Positions 9,077-17,934 of a stretch of DNA of 64,000 nucleotides are shown here, piece by piece. Both the position numbers and the translations under genes were made by a program. The notes below the pieces were generated by a model. That model searched no databases, was not told where the DNA came from, and worked only from the letters and a program-made list of their open reading frames with translations. How positions within the stretch are numbered: the stretch's first letter is position 1; every line of letters begins with the position of its first letter. The stretch is from Lachnospiraceae bacterium. Lineage in GTDB: Bacteria > Bacillota > Clostridia > Lachnospirales > Lachnospiraceae. The stretch is taken from contig SVFC01000011.1 of NCBI GenBank assembly GCA_015057035.1, forward strand, positions 1 through 64,000. Reading direction: 5' to 3'.

Positions 9077-9694
9077 TTACTGGAAGGATCCATAGAATAA
9101 ATCTTCATTAAAAATAATTCTCCATCGAATCAGTAACCACCCTGTCTCATACATCTGATATGCTGCATATAAAAAGTCTGCAATCATAATCACCATCAGT
9201 ACAATAGATACCACCTGCAATGCTGTTCCATTCCACTTCTCAAAGAAGGAATACAGTGGATGAAAACAGAAGTTCATAAATACTGTAATCAGTGATGCAA
9301 ACAGTAAACTGGTTGGCACACTGGTATATTTTGTAATGTGAAGCGGATATGAAGAATAATTCCACCATTCAAATCCACAGACTTCTTCCACAACCGTTCC
9401 GATAATAATTTCACCTACACTTACCAGCACAAATGCCTCAATCATGTAGATGAGGATTCTTTTTACTTTGCTATCAACTGCAAGTTTTTTCCCAAAAAAT
9501 GTTAATTCCTTTGGCGTGCCTAGCATCAGATAGATTGCTACAATTCCTACTCCATAACCGAGCAAGAACGGAAAATACATACTTCTATTGTCAATACAAC
9601 CGCAAGTAATTGCCATGAAAATGTTTTCCACAGTCCAGCCCAAAAGAGCCATTACCGCAATCATCATGCACAGCACATACGCACGTTTTTTCAT
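9077..9694 (-). CDS. CmpB-like putative ABC transporter permease (PF06541 type)
   Basis: A 205-residue polytopic membrane protein with about five helices. The motifs GWTVENIFMA, then FPFLLGYGVG and FEWWNYS, match the family annotated as putative ABC-transporter permease (DUF1113, PF06541). The biochemical function is not established and no ATPase partner is adjacent. The start is supported by GAGAGG upstream. It is flanked by its own terminator and appears monocistronic. Confidence 0.65.
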   Translation of the reverse strand: MKKRAYVLCMMIAVMALLGWTVENIFMAITCGCIDNRSMYFPFLLGYGVGIVAIYLMLGTPKELTFFGKKLAVDSKVKRILIYMIEAFVLVSVGEIIIGTVVEEVCGFEWWNYSSYPLHITKYTSVPTSLLFASLITVFMNFCFHPLYSFFEKWNGTALQVVSIVLMVIMIADFLYAAYQMYETGWLLIRWRIIFNEDLFYGSFQ

Positions 9695-9820
9695 CTTACG
9701 CCTCTCTCGTATAAAGTTTAAAAACCACTCTATTTTTTAAGCAACATAGTACAAAATACACCTGTTTGAAACAAATTGCAACAATAATCTTATTTTTAAT
9801 ATTTTTTTCATAAATGAAGA

Positions 9821-9845
9821 CAGACCGATTCACACCGGTCTGCCT
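9821..9845 (-). terminator. Hairpin downstream of small operon (possible terminator)
   Basis: CAGACCG (9821-9827) pairs with CGGTCTG (9836-9842), extended by GAAG/CTTC. It follows the end of the three-gene operon on the minus strand but lacks a clean T-run, so its role as a terminator is uncertain. Confidence 0.4.
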
Positions 9846-9880
9846 TCTGTCAAAAAGGGATTATATTAAACTAGGCAAGA

Positions 9881-10228
9881 TTATCTCTTGCCAGCGTTTA
9901 AACTAGATTCAAGATTCTTTTTTACAATTTCATTAGAATCTGGAATATTAACATTCACCTGATTTCTTGCTTTGTTCTTTGCTGCAAGCTCTTCCTGTTC
10001 TTTGTTAATACGTTCTTTTGCTTCTTCTAAATTTTCTCCTTCTTTCATAAGGTACTTTTCAATGAAAGCATCTGAGATTGTTGTGAACCCATCTACAACT
10101 GTTTCTTCAATAATCTTATATGTTCCAACAGCAATATTTTCTGCTACTTTTTCAAATTCGCAAGCATCCTCTGCAATTTCCTTTACTCCGTTTACTACTG
10201 TGTTTTCAATCTTTTCTAATGTTGACAT
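9881..10228 (-). CDS. Small helical protein of unknown function
   Basis: A 115-residue protein without a signal peptide or membrane segment. The N-terminal half is an amphipathic pattern (IENTVVNGVKEIAED, then YKIIEETVVDGFTTI) and the C-terminal half is charged and probably coiled (EEAKERINKEQEELAAKNKA). It is the last gene of a three-gene operon, 4 bp after the stop of the preceding gene. The starting ATG has GAAGGAG upstream. I recognise no named domain. Presence of two small membrane proteins upstream suggests a membrane-associated partner role. Confidence 0.7.
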   Translation of the reverse strand: MSTLEKIENTVVNGVKEIAEDACEFEKVAENIAVGTYKIIEETVVDGFTTISDAFIEKYLMKEGENLEEAKERINKEQEELAAKNKARNQVNVNIPDSNEIVKKNLESSLNAGKR

Positions 10229-10232
10229 ATTA

Positions 10233-10646
10233 TTAGTTCTCCTTCACGGTTTCTTCTACAGTTTCTTTTTTACTATCCTTGAATCCAAGGCACATTGGAA
10301 TTAAGAATAATAACATTACGATACCTACGATTCCCAATGCGATTCCTGGAAGCATCATGCCTTCTACAGTCATGATAAGCGCCATTCCGCCGCCCAATAC
10401 TAAGGATGAGATTACACCGTATACTACTTTACCAACGATTTTCCAGTTTACTTTGATTGGTTTTGCACCAGACATCTTACGATATACAATTACAAGTACA
10501 ACTAATAATATAAATCCGATTGCTGTTACAACTACACCTGGTGTGAACATGTTCCATTCAGGAAGCAGACACATGCACATACCGATTCCAAATAAAAGTC
10601 CTCCGATTACTCCTAATACTAATGCTACAAAATTTTTCTTTTCCAT
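10233..10646 (-). CDS. Small four-helix membrane protein, unknown function
   Basis: A 137-residue protein with four hydrophobic segments in two hairpins (residues ~6-28, 36-55, 70-90, 96-117). The helices are rich in glycine (LGVIGGLLFGIG, VLGGGMALI, GIALGIVGIV), with a short charged C-terminal tail. The start has AAGGAG upstream. It is the middle gene of the operon 11088-9881. The GxxxG-rich helices resemble those of the upstream neighbour, so the two may be related or pair in the membrane (inference). Confidence 0.7.
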   Translation of the reverse strand: MEKKNFVALVLGVIGGLLFGIGMCMCLLPEWNMFTPGVVVTAIGFILLVVLVIVYRKMSGAKPIKVNWKIVGKVVYGVISSLVLGGGMALIMTVEGMMLPGIALGIVGIVMLLFLIPMCLGFKDSKKETVEETVKEN

Positions 10647-10677
10647 GATTTTAATCTCCTTGTTTGCTTATTTGCTT

Positions 10678-11088
10678 TTATAGTGAAAGTTCTTCGCTTA
10701 ATTTCAGTACCTGATCTGCGATTTTCGCACGCTGCTTCTTTGTAATGCTTACATATACTGGATAAGCAACACCTGCAACAGCCATACCAATGATTCCGAT
10801 TACAATTCCGATTACCATTGCCTGTAAACTGTCCATTCCAAGAATGGCACTTAAATCTGTCATTGCAAGGCTCATTCCAGCCCCCATAATCAAAGAACCG
10901 ATAGTTCCTAACGCAATCGCTGTGATTGTTCCAGGTTTTTCAGCGCTCTTATCTAACTTTCTTAATTGTTCCATTTTGCTTTCTTGTTTTGGAAGATATT
11001 TGTTTCTGATCTTTTCAATTTCTTCCTGCTGTTTTGCTGAGTATGTGAACTCAAAAACTTCTTTTTCATTTACTTCCATTTCTGCCAT
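10678..11088 (-). CDS. Small membrane protein with N-terminal EKIRxKYLP motif
   Basis: The chosen start is the ATG at 11088 (MAEMEVNEKEVFEF), which has AGAGG about 9 nt upstream; an in-frame ATG at 11154 lies inside the conserved promoter block and is unlikely. The 136-residue protein has a soluble N-terminus (QEEIEKIRNKYLPKQESKM) and two Gly-rich membrane helices (residues ~54-75 and ~90-112), then a basic tail. Similar Firmicute proteins often carry the database name dihydropteridine reductase, but nothing here looks like a reductase, so that name should not be trusted. First gene of the operon; promoter cassette shared with the gene at 18945. Confidence 0.75.
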   Translation of the reverse strand: MAEMEVNEKEVFEFTYSAKQQEEIEKIRNKYLPKQESKMEQLRKLDKSAEKPGTITAIALGTIGSLIMGAGMSLAMTDLSAILGMDSLQAMVIGIVIGIIGMAVAGVAYPVYVSITKKQRAKIADQVLKLSEELSL

Positions 11089-11113
11089 TTCTATTTCCTC
11101 TCTATCTCTGTTT

Positions 11114-11196
11114 ATTATTTTGTTCGCTCTTGATGATGTGATAATACAGCTCATTTATTTTGGAAATGTTCGCGAAATGTTAAAGTTTTGTTAAAA
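11114..11196 (-). promoter_or_regulatory. Conserved promoter/operator cassette, copy A
   Basis: About 83 bp are nearly identical to 18987-19070. Read on the minus strand it contains AACATTT-CGCG-AACATTT (a 7-bp direct repeat with an embedded TTCGCGAA palindrome), then TATTAT as a likely -10 (11146-11141), then CACATCATCA and GCGAACAAAAT. No good -35 is present at 16-18 bp, which suits an activator-dependent promoter. It ends 26 bp before the start at 11088. Confidence 0.75.
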
Positions 11197-11210
11197 TGCT
11201 AATTTTTACA

Positions 11211-11252
11211 AAAAAATCTCTGATTTCTGCTTTTACAGAAACCAGAGATTCG
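11211..11252 (-). terminator. Intrinsic terminator of the first MATE gene
   Basis: On the minus strand AATCTCTGGTTTCTG pairs with CAGAAATCAGAGATT around a TAAAAG loop and is followed by a run of T. It lies just past the stop at 11256. Confidence 0.9.
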
Positions 11253-11255
11253 TTT

Positions 11256-12614
11256 TTATCTACTTATTCGATTTCTAAATCGTAATTTTACAATACAATA
11301 ACAAATAATATGCACCGTTAATGTCAACGTCCAGGAGATTGGATACGCAACATATACTGTATCAATAGTGTGATACTGCTCCATCTGGAAAAATACAGAA
11401 ATCCACGCTATACGGAATGCACACGCTCCCAGCAAGGAAACAATCATCGGCATTATGGAATATCCAAGGCCTCGCAATGCTCCCACCATGGTGTCCATCA
11501 TTCCACACAGAAAATACGTAGCACTAATATAGGACAAACGTTTCACTCCTGCGGCAATCACGATTTCACTGTCGGAATACATATGGAGAAGTGGTTCCCC
11601 TAGCAAATAAATACCATTGCCCAACACTAAACCAACCACAAATACACATCCCATAGTTGTAAGGACAATTTTATTTACTCGCTCGTACTTTCCTGCCCCT
11701 ACGTTCTGGCTTACAAAGGCCACAATCGCCTGGGCAAAGGCATTCATTCCCACATAAGCAAAGCCTTCAATGTTGCTTGCAGCGGAATTTCCTGCCACCA
11801 CAATATTGCCAAAACTATTTACAGAAGACTGAATAACCACGTTGGACAGGGAGAACAATGACCCCTGTACCCCAGCTGGAAGTCCAATCTGTACAATTCG
11901 AAACAGTGTCGCGCGGTCAATTCCCAAGTATTCTTTGACCAAACGTATAGCACTTTCTTCTCTCATAAGACAACGGATTACTAAAACTGCAGAAACGCAT
12001 TGGGAAATTACCGTTGCCAATGCAACACCTGCCACATCCATCTTAAAAAAGATAACAAAAATCAAATTCAGTACTACATTGACTACCCCAGCAAAACTTA
12101 GGTAATACAATGGTCGTTTTGTATCTCCTACCCCACGTAAAATCGCGGCACCGAAGTTGTACAATAACATTGCTGGGCTTCCTAGGAAATAAATTCTAAG
12201 ATATACCGTCGCCAAATCTATTACTTCTTCAGGGCTCTGCATCCAAATCAAAAACTGTTTTGCTGCTAATGTGCCCACAATCGCCAACAAAACGCCACAC
12301 AGTACACTTACGGTAATAGCAGTATGCACCGTTTTTCGCAAGGCCTCGTCTTCTTTTGCAGCAAAATATCTCGCAACCAACACATTAGCACCTACAGATA
12401 ACCCCATAAATACATTGGTTAACAAGTTAATAATCGATCCGTTGGAACCGACTGCTGCCAGAGAATTATCTCCCGCAAACTGCCCAACTACGATTACGTC
12501 TGCCGCATTGAAAAACAACTGCAACACACTGGATGCAATCAGTGGCAATGCAAATAATAATAATTTTCTTAATATGGATCCTTCGCACAGGTCCATAGTG
12601 TAGTTTTTCTTCAT
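11256..12614 (-). CDS. MATE family multidrug exporter (copy 1)
   Basis: A 452-residue, 12-helix protein of the MATE/NorM superfamily, which exports cationic drugs or metabolites using Na+ or H+. Family features include LPLIASSVLQLFFNAADVIVVG near the N-terminus, AVGSNGSI, and VGAGKYERVNK in the second half. The ATG at 12614 (MKKNYTMDL) has AGAGGGAG 7 nt upstream and is preferred to the in-frame ATG at 12632. It is a close paralogue of the gene at 19133-20503, with the same TMDL.EGSIL.KLL N-terminus. It follows the ABC exporter pair but a hairpin separates them. Confidence 0.9.
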   Translation of the reverse strand: MKKNYTMDLCEGSILRKLLLFALPLIASSVLQLFFNAADVIVVGQFAGDNSLAAVGSNGSIINLLTNVFMGLSVGANVLVARYFAAKEDEALRKTVHTAITVSVLCGVLLAIVGTLAAKQFLIWMQSPEEVIDLATVYLRIYFLGSPAMLLYNFGAAILRGVGDTKRPLYYLSFAGVVNVVLNLIFVIFFKMDVAGVALATVISQCVSAVLVIRCLMREESAIRLVKEYLGIDRATLFRIVQIGLPAGVQGSLFSLSNVVIQSSVNSFGNIVVAGNSAASNIEGFAYVGMNAFAQAIVAFVSQNVGAGKYERVNKIVLTTMGCVFVVGLVLGNGIYLLGEPLLHMYSDSEIVIAAGVKRLSYISATYFLCGMMDTMVGALRGLGYSIMPMIVSLLGACAFRIAWISVFFQMEQYHTIDTVYVAYPISWTLTLTVHIICYCIVKLRFRNRISR

Positions 12615-12630
12615 AACTCCCTCTCTGTTC

Positions 12631-12655
12631 AAAAACAGCGCCTCGAAATAGCGCT
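12631..12655 (-). terminator. Weak terminator-like hairpin between ABC pair and MATE gene
   Basis: Minus-strand AGCGC and GCGCT form a short stem around a 9-nt loop, followed by GTTTTTG. It overlaps the MATE leader and the stop codon at 12654. The stem is short, so read-through is likely. Confidence 0.4.
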
Positions 12656-14420
12656 ATACATTAAGGGCATAATATAACCCTTTCTTCTCCATCAGTTCCT
12701 GATGGGTGCCCTGTTCCGCAATTCCTTTATTGGCAATATACAGAATTCTATCTGCATTACGAATTGTGGACAAACGATGGGCTACAATAAAAGCTGTTTT
12801 ATCTTTTATAATCACATCCAAAGCCTTTTTGATCAGATTCTCTGTTTCTGTATCAATGGAGCTGGTTGCTTCATCCAGGATAATTACCGCAGGATTTTTC
12901 AGCACAATTCTGGCAAAACACAATAGTTGCTTTTCGCCTGCTGACAATCCCTCACCACGTTCTTCCAGAACATGATTGTATCCGTCTGCGAATTTATTCA
13001 CACAACGGTCTGCGTAGATTGCCTTTGCTGCAGCAATGCATTCCTCATCCGTCGCATCTGGACGACCGTAACGGATATTCTCCATGATGGTTCCCTTGAA
13101 AATAAATGGATCCTGCATAAGAACACCAACCTCTTTTCGAAGGGACTGTAAAGTTACATCACGGACATCCTTGCCATCCACCAATACGCTACCTTCCTGC
13201 ACATCGTAGAAACGTGTCAGCATATTGATAATCGTCGTTTTTCCAGCGCCTGTTGGTCCTACTAAGGCGATAGTTTCTCCTGCACGCACATGTAGATCAA
13301 AATGTTCCAGGATATTTACTCCTTCCTCATAGGCAAAGGTAACATCATTAAAATCCACATTTCCCTTCACATTCTTCAGTGTAGTGCTTCCTTCCTGGTT
13401 CTTAATGGTCACAGGATAATCAATGGTATCAAATACCTGTTCCAGGTTAGAACTTACCTGCGCCAGGTTCTGGATAATAAAAGCAATCATTGTGATTGGT
13501 CCACTAAACTGGGACATATATGTGGTAAAAGTGGTCATCAAACCAACTGTAACTATAGAACTGCCATCCAACAACATTGCCAGTGCCACTCCATACAGAC
13601 ACAGTGTACCAATATTCCAAAAACTCTCCACAATTGGAGTGTTTAATTCATTTCGCATATAAATCTGCGTCCAACCATCTACACTTTCATCATGGATATG
13701 AGCATAGATTTTCTCGTTCATATCCGCACGATTGTAGTTTTTTACAACCTTCTCACCCATGATAGATTCCACAAGAAATGCTGTTCGGTTAGATACTTTT
13801 GCACGATGATAAGCAAAAAGCTTACGAATCTTATATCGCAAGGTAAACACGATTGCCATCATAGGCACTACCGTAATAAACACAATCAGGGTTAAGAGTG
13901 GACTCAGGTTCAGCATCAGAATGGTTACTACCACAATCTTAATAATGTAGATCACAAACATCATAATGAAGTTGGTAAAAAAGTTTGCCAAACCATTTAC
14001 ATATTCTGTAACACGCACCACAATCTTACCATTTGGACGATTATCAAAATAATCAAATGGTAGTTCCTGTAACTTATAGAAAATGTCTTCTCTTAATTCA
14101 GAAATCAATGTATGCCCTGTTTTACCCATTAATCTGGAATAGACAAAGGTAATGCCAATTTCCAGCGCCGCCAACAGCACCATAGAACCAATCATATACG
14201 CAAGGCTGGCGTAGTCGTCCTGTGGAATAGCCACATCTGTGATATATTTCAGTGCCTGCGCTGGTAAAAGTGCAGCCAACGAAGAAATAATCATAAGCAG
14301 CCCCACTAACAGGAATACTTTCTTGTGTGGCAATATGTATCTCAGAATTCTGCCCAGCTGCTTAATATCTATCTTTCTTTCAATGACTTCATCTTGAAAA
14401 TAGGTATTTCTTTTTGCCAT
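12654..14420 (-). CDS. ABC exporter half-transporter, catalytically canonical Walker B subunit
   Basis: A 588-residue half-transporter: six membrane helices (residues ~35-320) fused to an ATPase domain (~350-588). The Walker A is GPTGAGKTT and Walker B is VIILDEATSSID with the catalytic Glu. The signature loop is altered to LSAGEKQLL instead of LSGGQ. Its ATG directly follows the stop of the upstream half-transporter (TAA then ATG at 14420), so the two are coupled and form a heterodimer of the BmrCD/TM287-288 type. It probably exports hydrophobic drugs or peptides; the substrate is unknown. Confidence 0.9.
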   Translation of the reverse strand: MAKRNTYFQDEVIERKIDIKQLGRILRYILPHKKVFLLVGLLMIISSLAALLPAQALKYITDVAIPQDDYASLAYMIGSMVLLAALEIGITFVYSRLMGKTGHTLISELREDIFYKLQELPFDYFDNRPNGKIVVRVTEYVNGLANFFTNFIMMFVIYIIKIVVVTILMLNLSPLLTLIVFITVVPMMAIVFTLRYKIRKLFAYHRAKVSNRTAFLVESIMGEKVVKNYNRADMNEKIYAHIHDESVDGWTQIYMRNELNTPIVESFWNIGTLCLYGVALAMLLDGSSIVTVGLMTTFTTYMSQFSGPITMIAFIIQNLAQVSSNLEQVFDTIDYPVTIKNQEGSTTLKNVKGNVDFNDVTFAYEEGVNILEHFDLHVRAGETIALVGPTGAGKTTIINMLTRFYDVQEGSVLVDGKDVRDVTLQSLRKEVGVLMQDPFIFKGTIMENIRYGRPDATDEECIAAAKAIYADRCVNKFADGYNHVLEERGEGLSAGEKQLLCFARIVLKNPAVIILDEATSSIDTETENLIKKALDVIIKDKTAFIVAHRLSTIRNADRILYIANKGIAEQGTHQELMEKKGLYYALNV

Positions 14421-16253
14421 TTACATCACCCCACTTTCTGATGCAAGGCCATCAAAATCCACAACCTGCTGTCTCTGAATCTGCTGAATATTATAGACTC
14501 CTGCAAAATCTCCATTTAATTCCATAAGCTCAGCAAAAGTTCCGCGTTCAGTAATGACCCCATCTTTTAAGTAGATAATCTCATCACAATCCACCACCGA
14601 TGATAATCTGTGGGCTGTAATGATGACTGATTTTTCTGGATATTCCTGCTTGATGGTTTCCAGCAATTTTTTCTCTGTATTTACATCCAATGCACTAGTA
14701 GAATCATCAAACACCAGGACTGGGGCGTCTTTTAACAATGCTCTGGCAATAGAGACTCTCTGCTTCTGTCCACCGGACAGACCAAGGCCTCTCTCTCCAA
14801 CCACTGTCTGATAGCCATCACTCAAGGCACGAATAAATGCATCCGCCTGAGCGTTGGTAGCCGCACGGAACACATAGGAATCCTCTATCTCCGGATCACT
14901 GTAGGCAATATTAGACTCTACTGTATTAGAAAAAAGAAATACATCCTGAAACACATAGGAATATGCATTTCTTAGATTTATAAGGCTGTAATCCCGAACA
15001 TTACGCCCATTAATTTCAATGGTTCCCTGGCATGTGTCATGAATTCTTACCAGACTCTTTAACAAAACGCTCTTGCCACTACCTGTATTTCCCACGATTC
15101 CAACCTTTTTACCATATGGAATCTCTAGAGATATATTAGAAAGCACCTTGTGTCCACCTAATTCCACAGAAATATCTTTTAGAGAAATATTCGGTTCTTC
15201 TATGGTGAATGTGCTCTTTTCGTCATCTGGAATCTTGGATTCATATTCCATAAAAGCTTTCATCTTCTGTCCTGCCACAATCTGCTGTTGCATCTGGAAC
15301 AAAGTGTTATTAATCTGCGTAATATGGTCCATGATTTTCATAACATAAGCAGAACATGTGGCAATATATCCGATTTCCATCTGGCCCTGCATTACAAGTA
15401 CCGCACCAATGGCAATGGTTCCAATATAAGCCACCTGCTTAATAGAACCGAAAACAATATCAAACTTTGAAGATAACCACACCTGATTGATATGAGAATC
15501 TCTCACGTTCTTGTTTGATTTATCAAACTTATCTCTCTCAATCTGTTCATTGGTAAAAGAACGAACCAGACGCACTGCTTCAATATTCTCCTGTACCGTC
15601 AGGTTCATCTGGCTGTCACACTCTCTGATTCTAGCGAAATTCTTTTTCGCTTTTCTTCGAAAGTTCATAAGCAGGACTACCAAAAATGGCATTAGGAATA
15701 ATGGAATTAAAATAAACCACAGATTAAACGTAGAGAGCAAAAATACAGTGACTCCCAACACAAAAACGCTATCGATGATATTTGGAATCATACGACAGAA
15801 CATTTCCTTAAACATAATTGTGTCACTGTTAATTATCTGAAGCAATTCTCCGGAATTGTATTCTGATATGGTCATACTATCCAGCTTCATTAATTTGTGG
15901 AAGGTTGCCACACGCAGATCCGTTTCCAGATTAAGACCAAGTCTCTGATTGCCTGTGTTTTTCAGATAAATCAGAACGATACGAATCAGGATAAACACCA
16001 GATACGTAGTTGCAATACTGAAAAACAACTGAAACGTCTGTACCTGACCATATTCGCCTGTCAGCAGGAATCCAAACACTCCACCAGAGCCTTCTTCCAC
16101 TGCTTTTCCAAAAATAATATGATTTAATAAAATACCAGACAACATCGGTATCATTAAATCTGCTAATATAGCCACAAAACTAACCATCTGCCACACAATG
16201 GCCAATGGTATATTTCTCTTCCAATAGCGAAATCCAAATTTCAAAGTTTCCAT
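14421..16253 (-). CDS. ABC exporter half-transporter with degenerate Walker B
   Basis: A half-transporter of 610 residues from the ATG at 16253 (METLKFGF), which has AGAGGAT 7 nt upstream. An in-frame ATG at 16277 lies too close to the promoter -10 and has no ribosome binding site. Six membrane helices precede an ATPase domain with Walker A GNTGSGKS and canonical signature LSGGQKQRV, but Walker B reads VLVFDDSTSALD: Asp replaces the catalytic Glu. Together with the partner's LSAGE loop this makes one degenerate ATP site, the hallmark of heterodimeric exporters. It is the first gene of the operon. Confidence 0.9.
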   Translation of the reverse strand: METLKFGFRYWKRNIPLAIVWQMVSFVAILADLMIPMLSGILLNHIIFGKAVEEGSGGVFGFLLTGEYGQVQTFQLFFSIATTYLVFILIRIVLIYLKNTGNQRLGLNLETDLRVATFHKLMKLDSMTISEYNSGELLQIINSDTIMFKEMFCRMIPNIIDSVFVLGVTVFLLSTFNLWFILIPLFLMPFLVVLLMNFRRKAKKNFARIRECDSQMNLTVQENIEAVRLVRSFTNEQIERDKFDKSNKNVRDSHINQVWLSSKFDIVFGSIKQVAYIGTIAIGAVLVMQGQMEIGYIATCSAYVMKIMDHITQINNTLFQMQQQIVAGQKMKAFMEYESKIPDDEKSTFTIEEPNISLKDISVELGGHKVLSNISLEIPYGKKVGIVGNTGSGKSVLLKSLVRIHDTCQGTIEINGRNVRDYSLINLRNAYSYVFQDVFLFSNTVESNIAYSDPEIEDSYVFRAATNAQADAFIRALSDGYQTVVGERGLGLSGGQKQRVSIARALLKDAPVLVFDDSTSALDVNTEKKLLETIKQEYPEKSVIITAHRLSSVVDCDEIIYLKDGVITERGTFAELMELNGDFAGVYNIQQIQRQQVVDFDGLASESGVM

Positions 16254-16292
16254 ACTATTTATCCTCTGTATTGCCATTTACATTTGCATATA

Positions 16293-16321
16293 ATCATATC
16301 ACTTGTGTTAGGTTGTATCAA
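16293..16321 (-). promoter_or_regulatory. Sigma-A promoter of the ABC exporter operon
   Basis: Minus-strand TTGATA (16321-16316) and TATGAT (16298-16293) with a 17-bp spacer. The expected transcript start near 16286 gives a ~30-nt leader to the ATG at 16253. Confidence 0.75.
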
Positions 16322-16350
16322 ATCTTTTTTACAATATATTTTACTATAAT

Positions 16351-16390
16351 AAAAAAACTGTCATTCAACCCCTTCGATTGAACGACAGTC
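16351..16390 (-). terminator. Intrinsic terminator of the degV gene
   Basis: On the minus strand ACTGTCGTTCAATC pairs with GTTGAATGACAGT around a GAAGGG loop, followed by a T-run. It sits immediately after the stop at 16396. Confidence 0.9.
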
Positions 16391-16395
16391 TATTT

Positions 16396-17277
16396 TTATT
16401 TGTATTCTGTTCCTTTGGTACATCTTCCCATATGGCAAAGAGCGATAACACCAGGACCTGTATGAGCACCTATAACTGGACCAACATCACTGATAATGAC
16501 TTCTACCCCTGGGTATTCTTCTTCGACCATAGCTTTCACAACTTCCGCTTCTTCGAGACAATCTCCATGGGAAATGAACACATACTTCCATGCCTCCACA
16601 TCGGCAGTGGCTTTCATATACTCAACCAATTCTTTCATTCCCTTTTTTCTACCGCGGGCTTTGGCTACATTCTCCAGTTTGCCTTCGCTGGTTACCACAA
16701 TCATAGGCTTAATGTTAAGAATTGAACCTGCAACGGCTGCGGTAGCACTAACTCTGCCACCTCTCTGCAAGAAAAACAAATCATCTACGGTAACCTGATG
16801 ATGTACTTTGTCTTTCATCTCCATTACGCCTTCGTATACTTCCTCAATTGACTTTCCAGCCTCTCTCTGAAGAGCCGCATAATGTACCAGAAGTCCCTGC
16901 CCTACCGAAGCACACAAGGTATCAATGTGAAACATCTTGCGTTCTGGAAACTCTTCCTGTAATTCCTTTAAAATCATTGCACCACTATTGTATGTAGTGG
17001 ATAATCCTGATGAAAAACCGATGTAGAGAATATCAGCACCTTCTTCCAGGCTCTTTCTCATATGCTCCTCAAAATATCCTGGAGTAACGGCTGCAGTTTT
17101 GGCATTAGCACCATCTCTTAACTTCTGATAAAAATCTTTCGCTTCAATATCTCTATTAAGTACTGGTTCCTCACCATCAATGATGACTTCCAACTGCATA
17201 ACCTTTAGATCATATGCGTCCTGCATCTCCACTGGCAAATCGCAAGATGAATCTGTAAAAATATGAAAACTAGACAT
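16396..17277 (-). CDS. DegV family fatty-acid-binding protein
   Basis: A 293-residue cytosolic protein. The N-terminal FTDSSCDLP, the SSGLSTTYNSGAM loop and the RGGRVSATAA motif are diagnostic of DegV proteins, which bind a fatty acid and, in FakB members, present it to the kinase FakA for phosphorylation. No fakA is in the window, so a role in fatty-acid incorporation is inference. It lies 35 bp downstream of the papain-like gene at 17828 with AAGGAG upstream, so the two are probably co-transcribed. Confidence 0.9.
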   Translation of the reverse strand: MSSFHIFTDSSCDLPVEMQDAYDLKVMQLEVIIDGEEPVLNRDIEAKDFYQKLRDGANAKTAAVTPGYFEEHMRKSLEEGADILYIGFSSGLSTTYNSGAMILKELQEEFPERKMFHIDTLCASVGQGLLVHYAALQREAGKSIEEVYEGVMEMKDKVHHQVTVDDLFFLQRGGRVSATAAVAGSILNIKPMIVVTSEGKLENVAKARGRKKGMKELVEYMKATADVEAWKYVFISHGDCLEEAEVVKAMVEEEYPGVEVIISDVGPVIGAHTGPGVIALCHMGRCTKGTEYK

Positions 17278-17312
17278 AATAAAAAACTCCTTGTCTATAA
17301 ATTAGTTACCAT

Positions 17313-17828
17313 TTAGAAATAACTTCTCTGAATTGGATTAAGGATAATCTGTTCTAGATTCCTAAAATTCTGTAGTTCTCGCTCTAATCGGTTTGGCAGA
17401 TAGTGCGCTGCACTCTTCTGGAAATTATAAACCTTTGCTCGCTCTAACATCTCTACCACAAATTCAGAACAGTAATAGTATTTGTGTCTTCTGTGAATAA
17501 TATGAATTCGTGATAATAATAACCCTATCAGATTATATCTCCATTCAAATCGTTTGCTCTGAAACTCTTCAATCATCTGTGCAATCTTATCGTATTCATC
17601 CTTGGATACGCTAAGTTTATAACAGATGCTCTTTGATACGATGTCTACATGCTTTCTAGGTCTTTCTCTTCGAAAGCCCTTGAAATTAAAGCTGTAAAAT
17701 GTTTCCCCCTCATCATCTACGCTGATTGCCGCATGGCTGTAGCCACGACCAAGCACATAGTAAACCACCTTGGACCAAAAATCCTCATAGTTTACAAAAA
17801 GCACTGACACAGTGTATTTGTTATTCAT
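17313..17828 (-). CDS. Permuted NlpC/P60-like (YiiX-type) papain-fold hydrolase
   Basis: A 171-residue protein with GYSHAAISVDDE (His32) near the N-terminus and YYYCSEFVVEML (Cys120) in the second half. The order His before Cys is that of circularly permuted NlpC/P60 enzymes such as YiiX and LRAT-like proteins, which act on amide or ester bonds, often in lipids. No signal peptide is seen, so it appears cytosolic. The start has GAGGGG upstream. It leads the degV gene, which together suggests a lipid or acyl role (inference). Family assignment rests on motif order alone. Confidence 0.6.
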   Translation of the reverse strand: MNNKYTVSVLFVNYEDFWSKVVYYVLGRGYSHAAISVDDEGETFYSFNFKGFRRERPRKHVDIVSKSICYKLSVSKDEYDKIAQMIEEFQSKRFEWRYNLIGLLLSRIHIIHRRHKYYYCSEFVVEMLERAKVYNFQKSAAHYLPNRLERELQNFRNLEQIILNPIQRSYF

Positions 17829-17934
17829 ATGTTATCCCCTCATTAATCGATGTAGTTTTTAAAACCACGTTACAAAGTTTATGATAACACACTATTTAGA
17901 TTTTGACTACCCCTTTTCTAAAATTTTTATAAAA

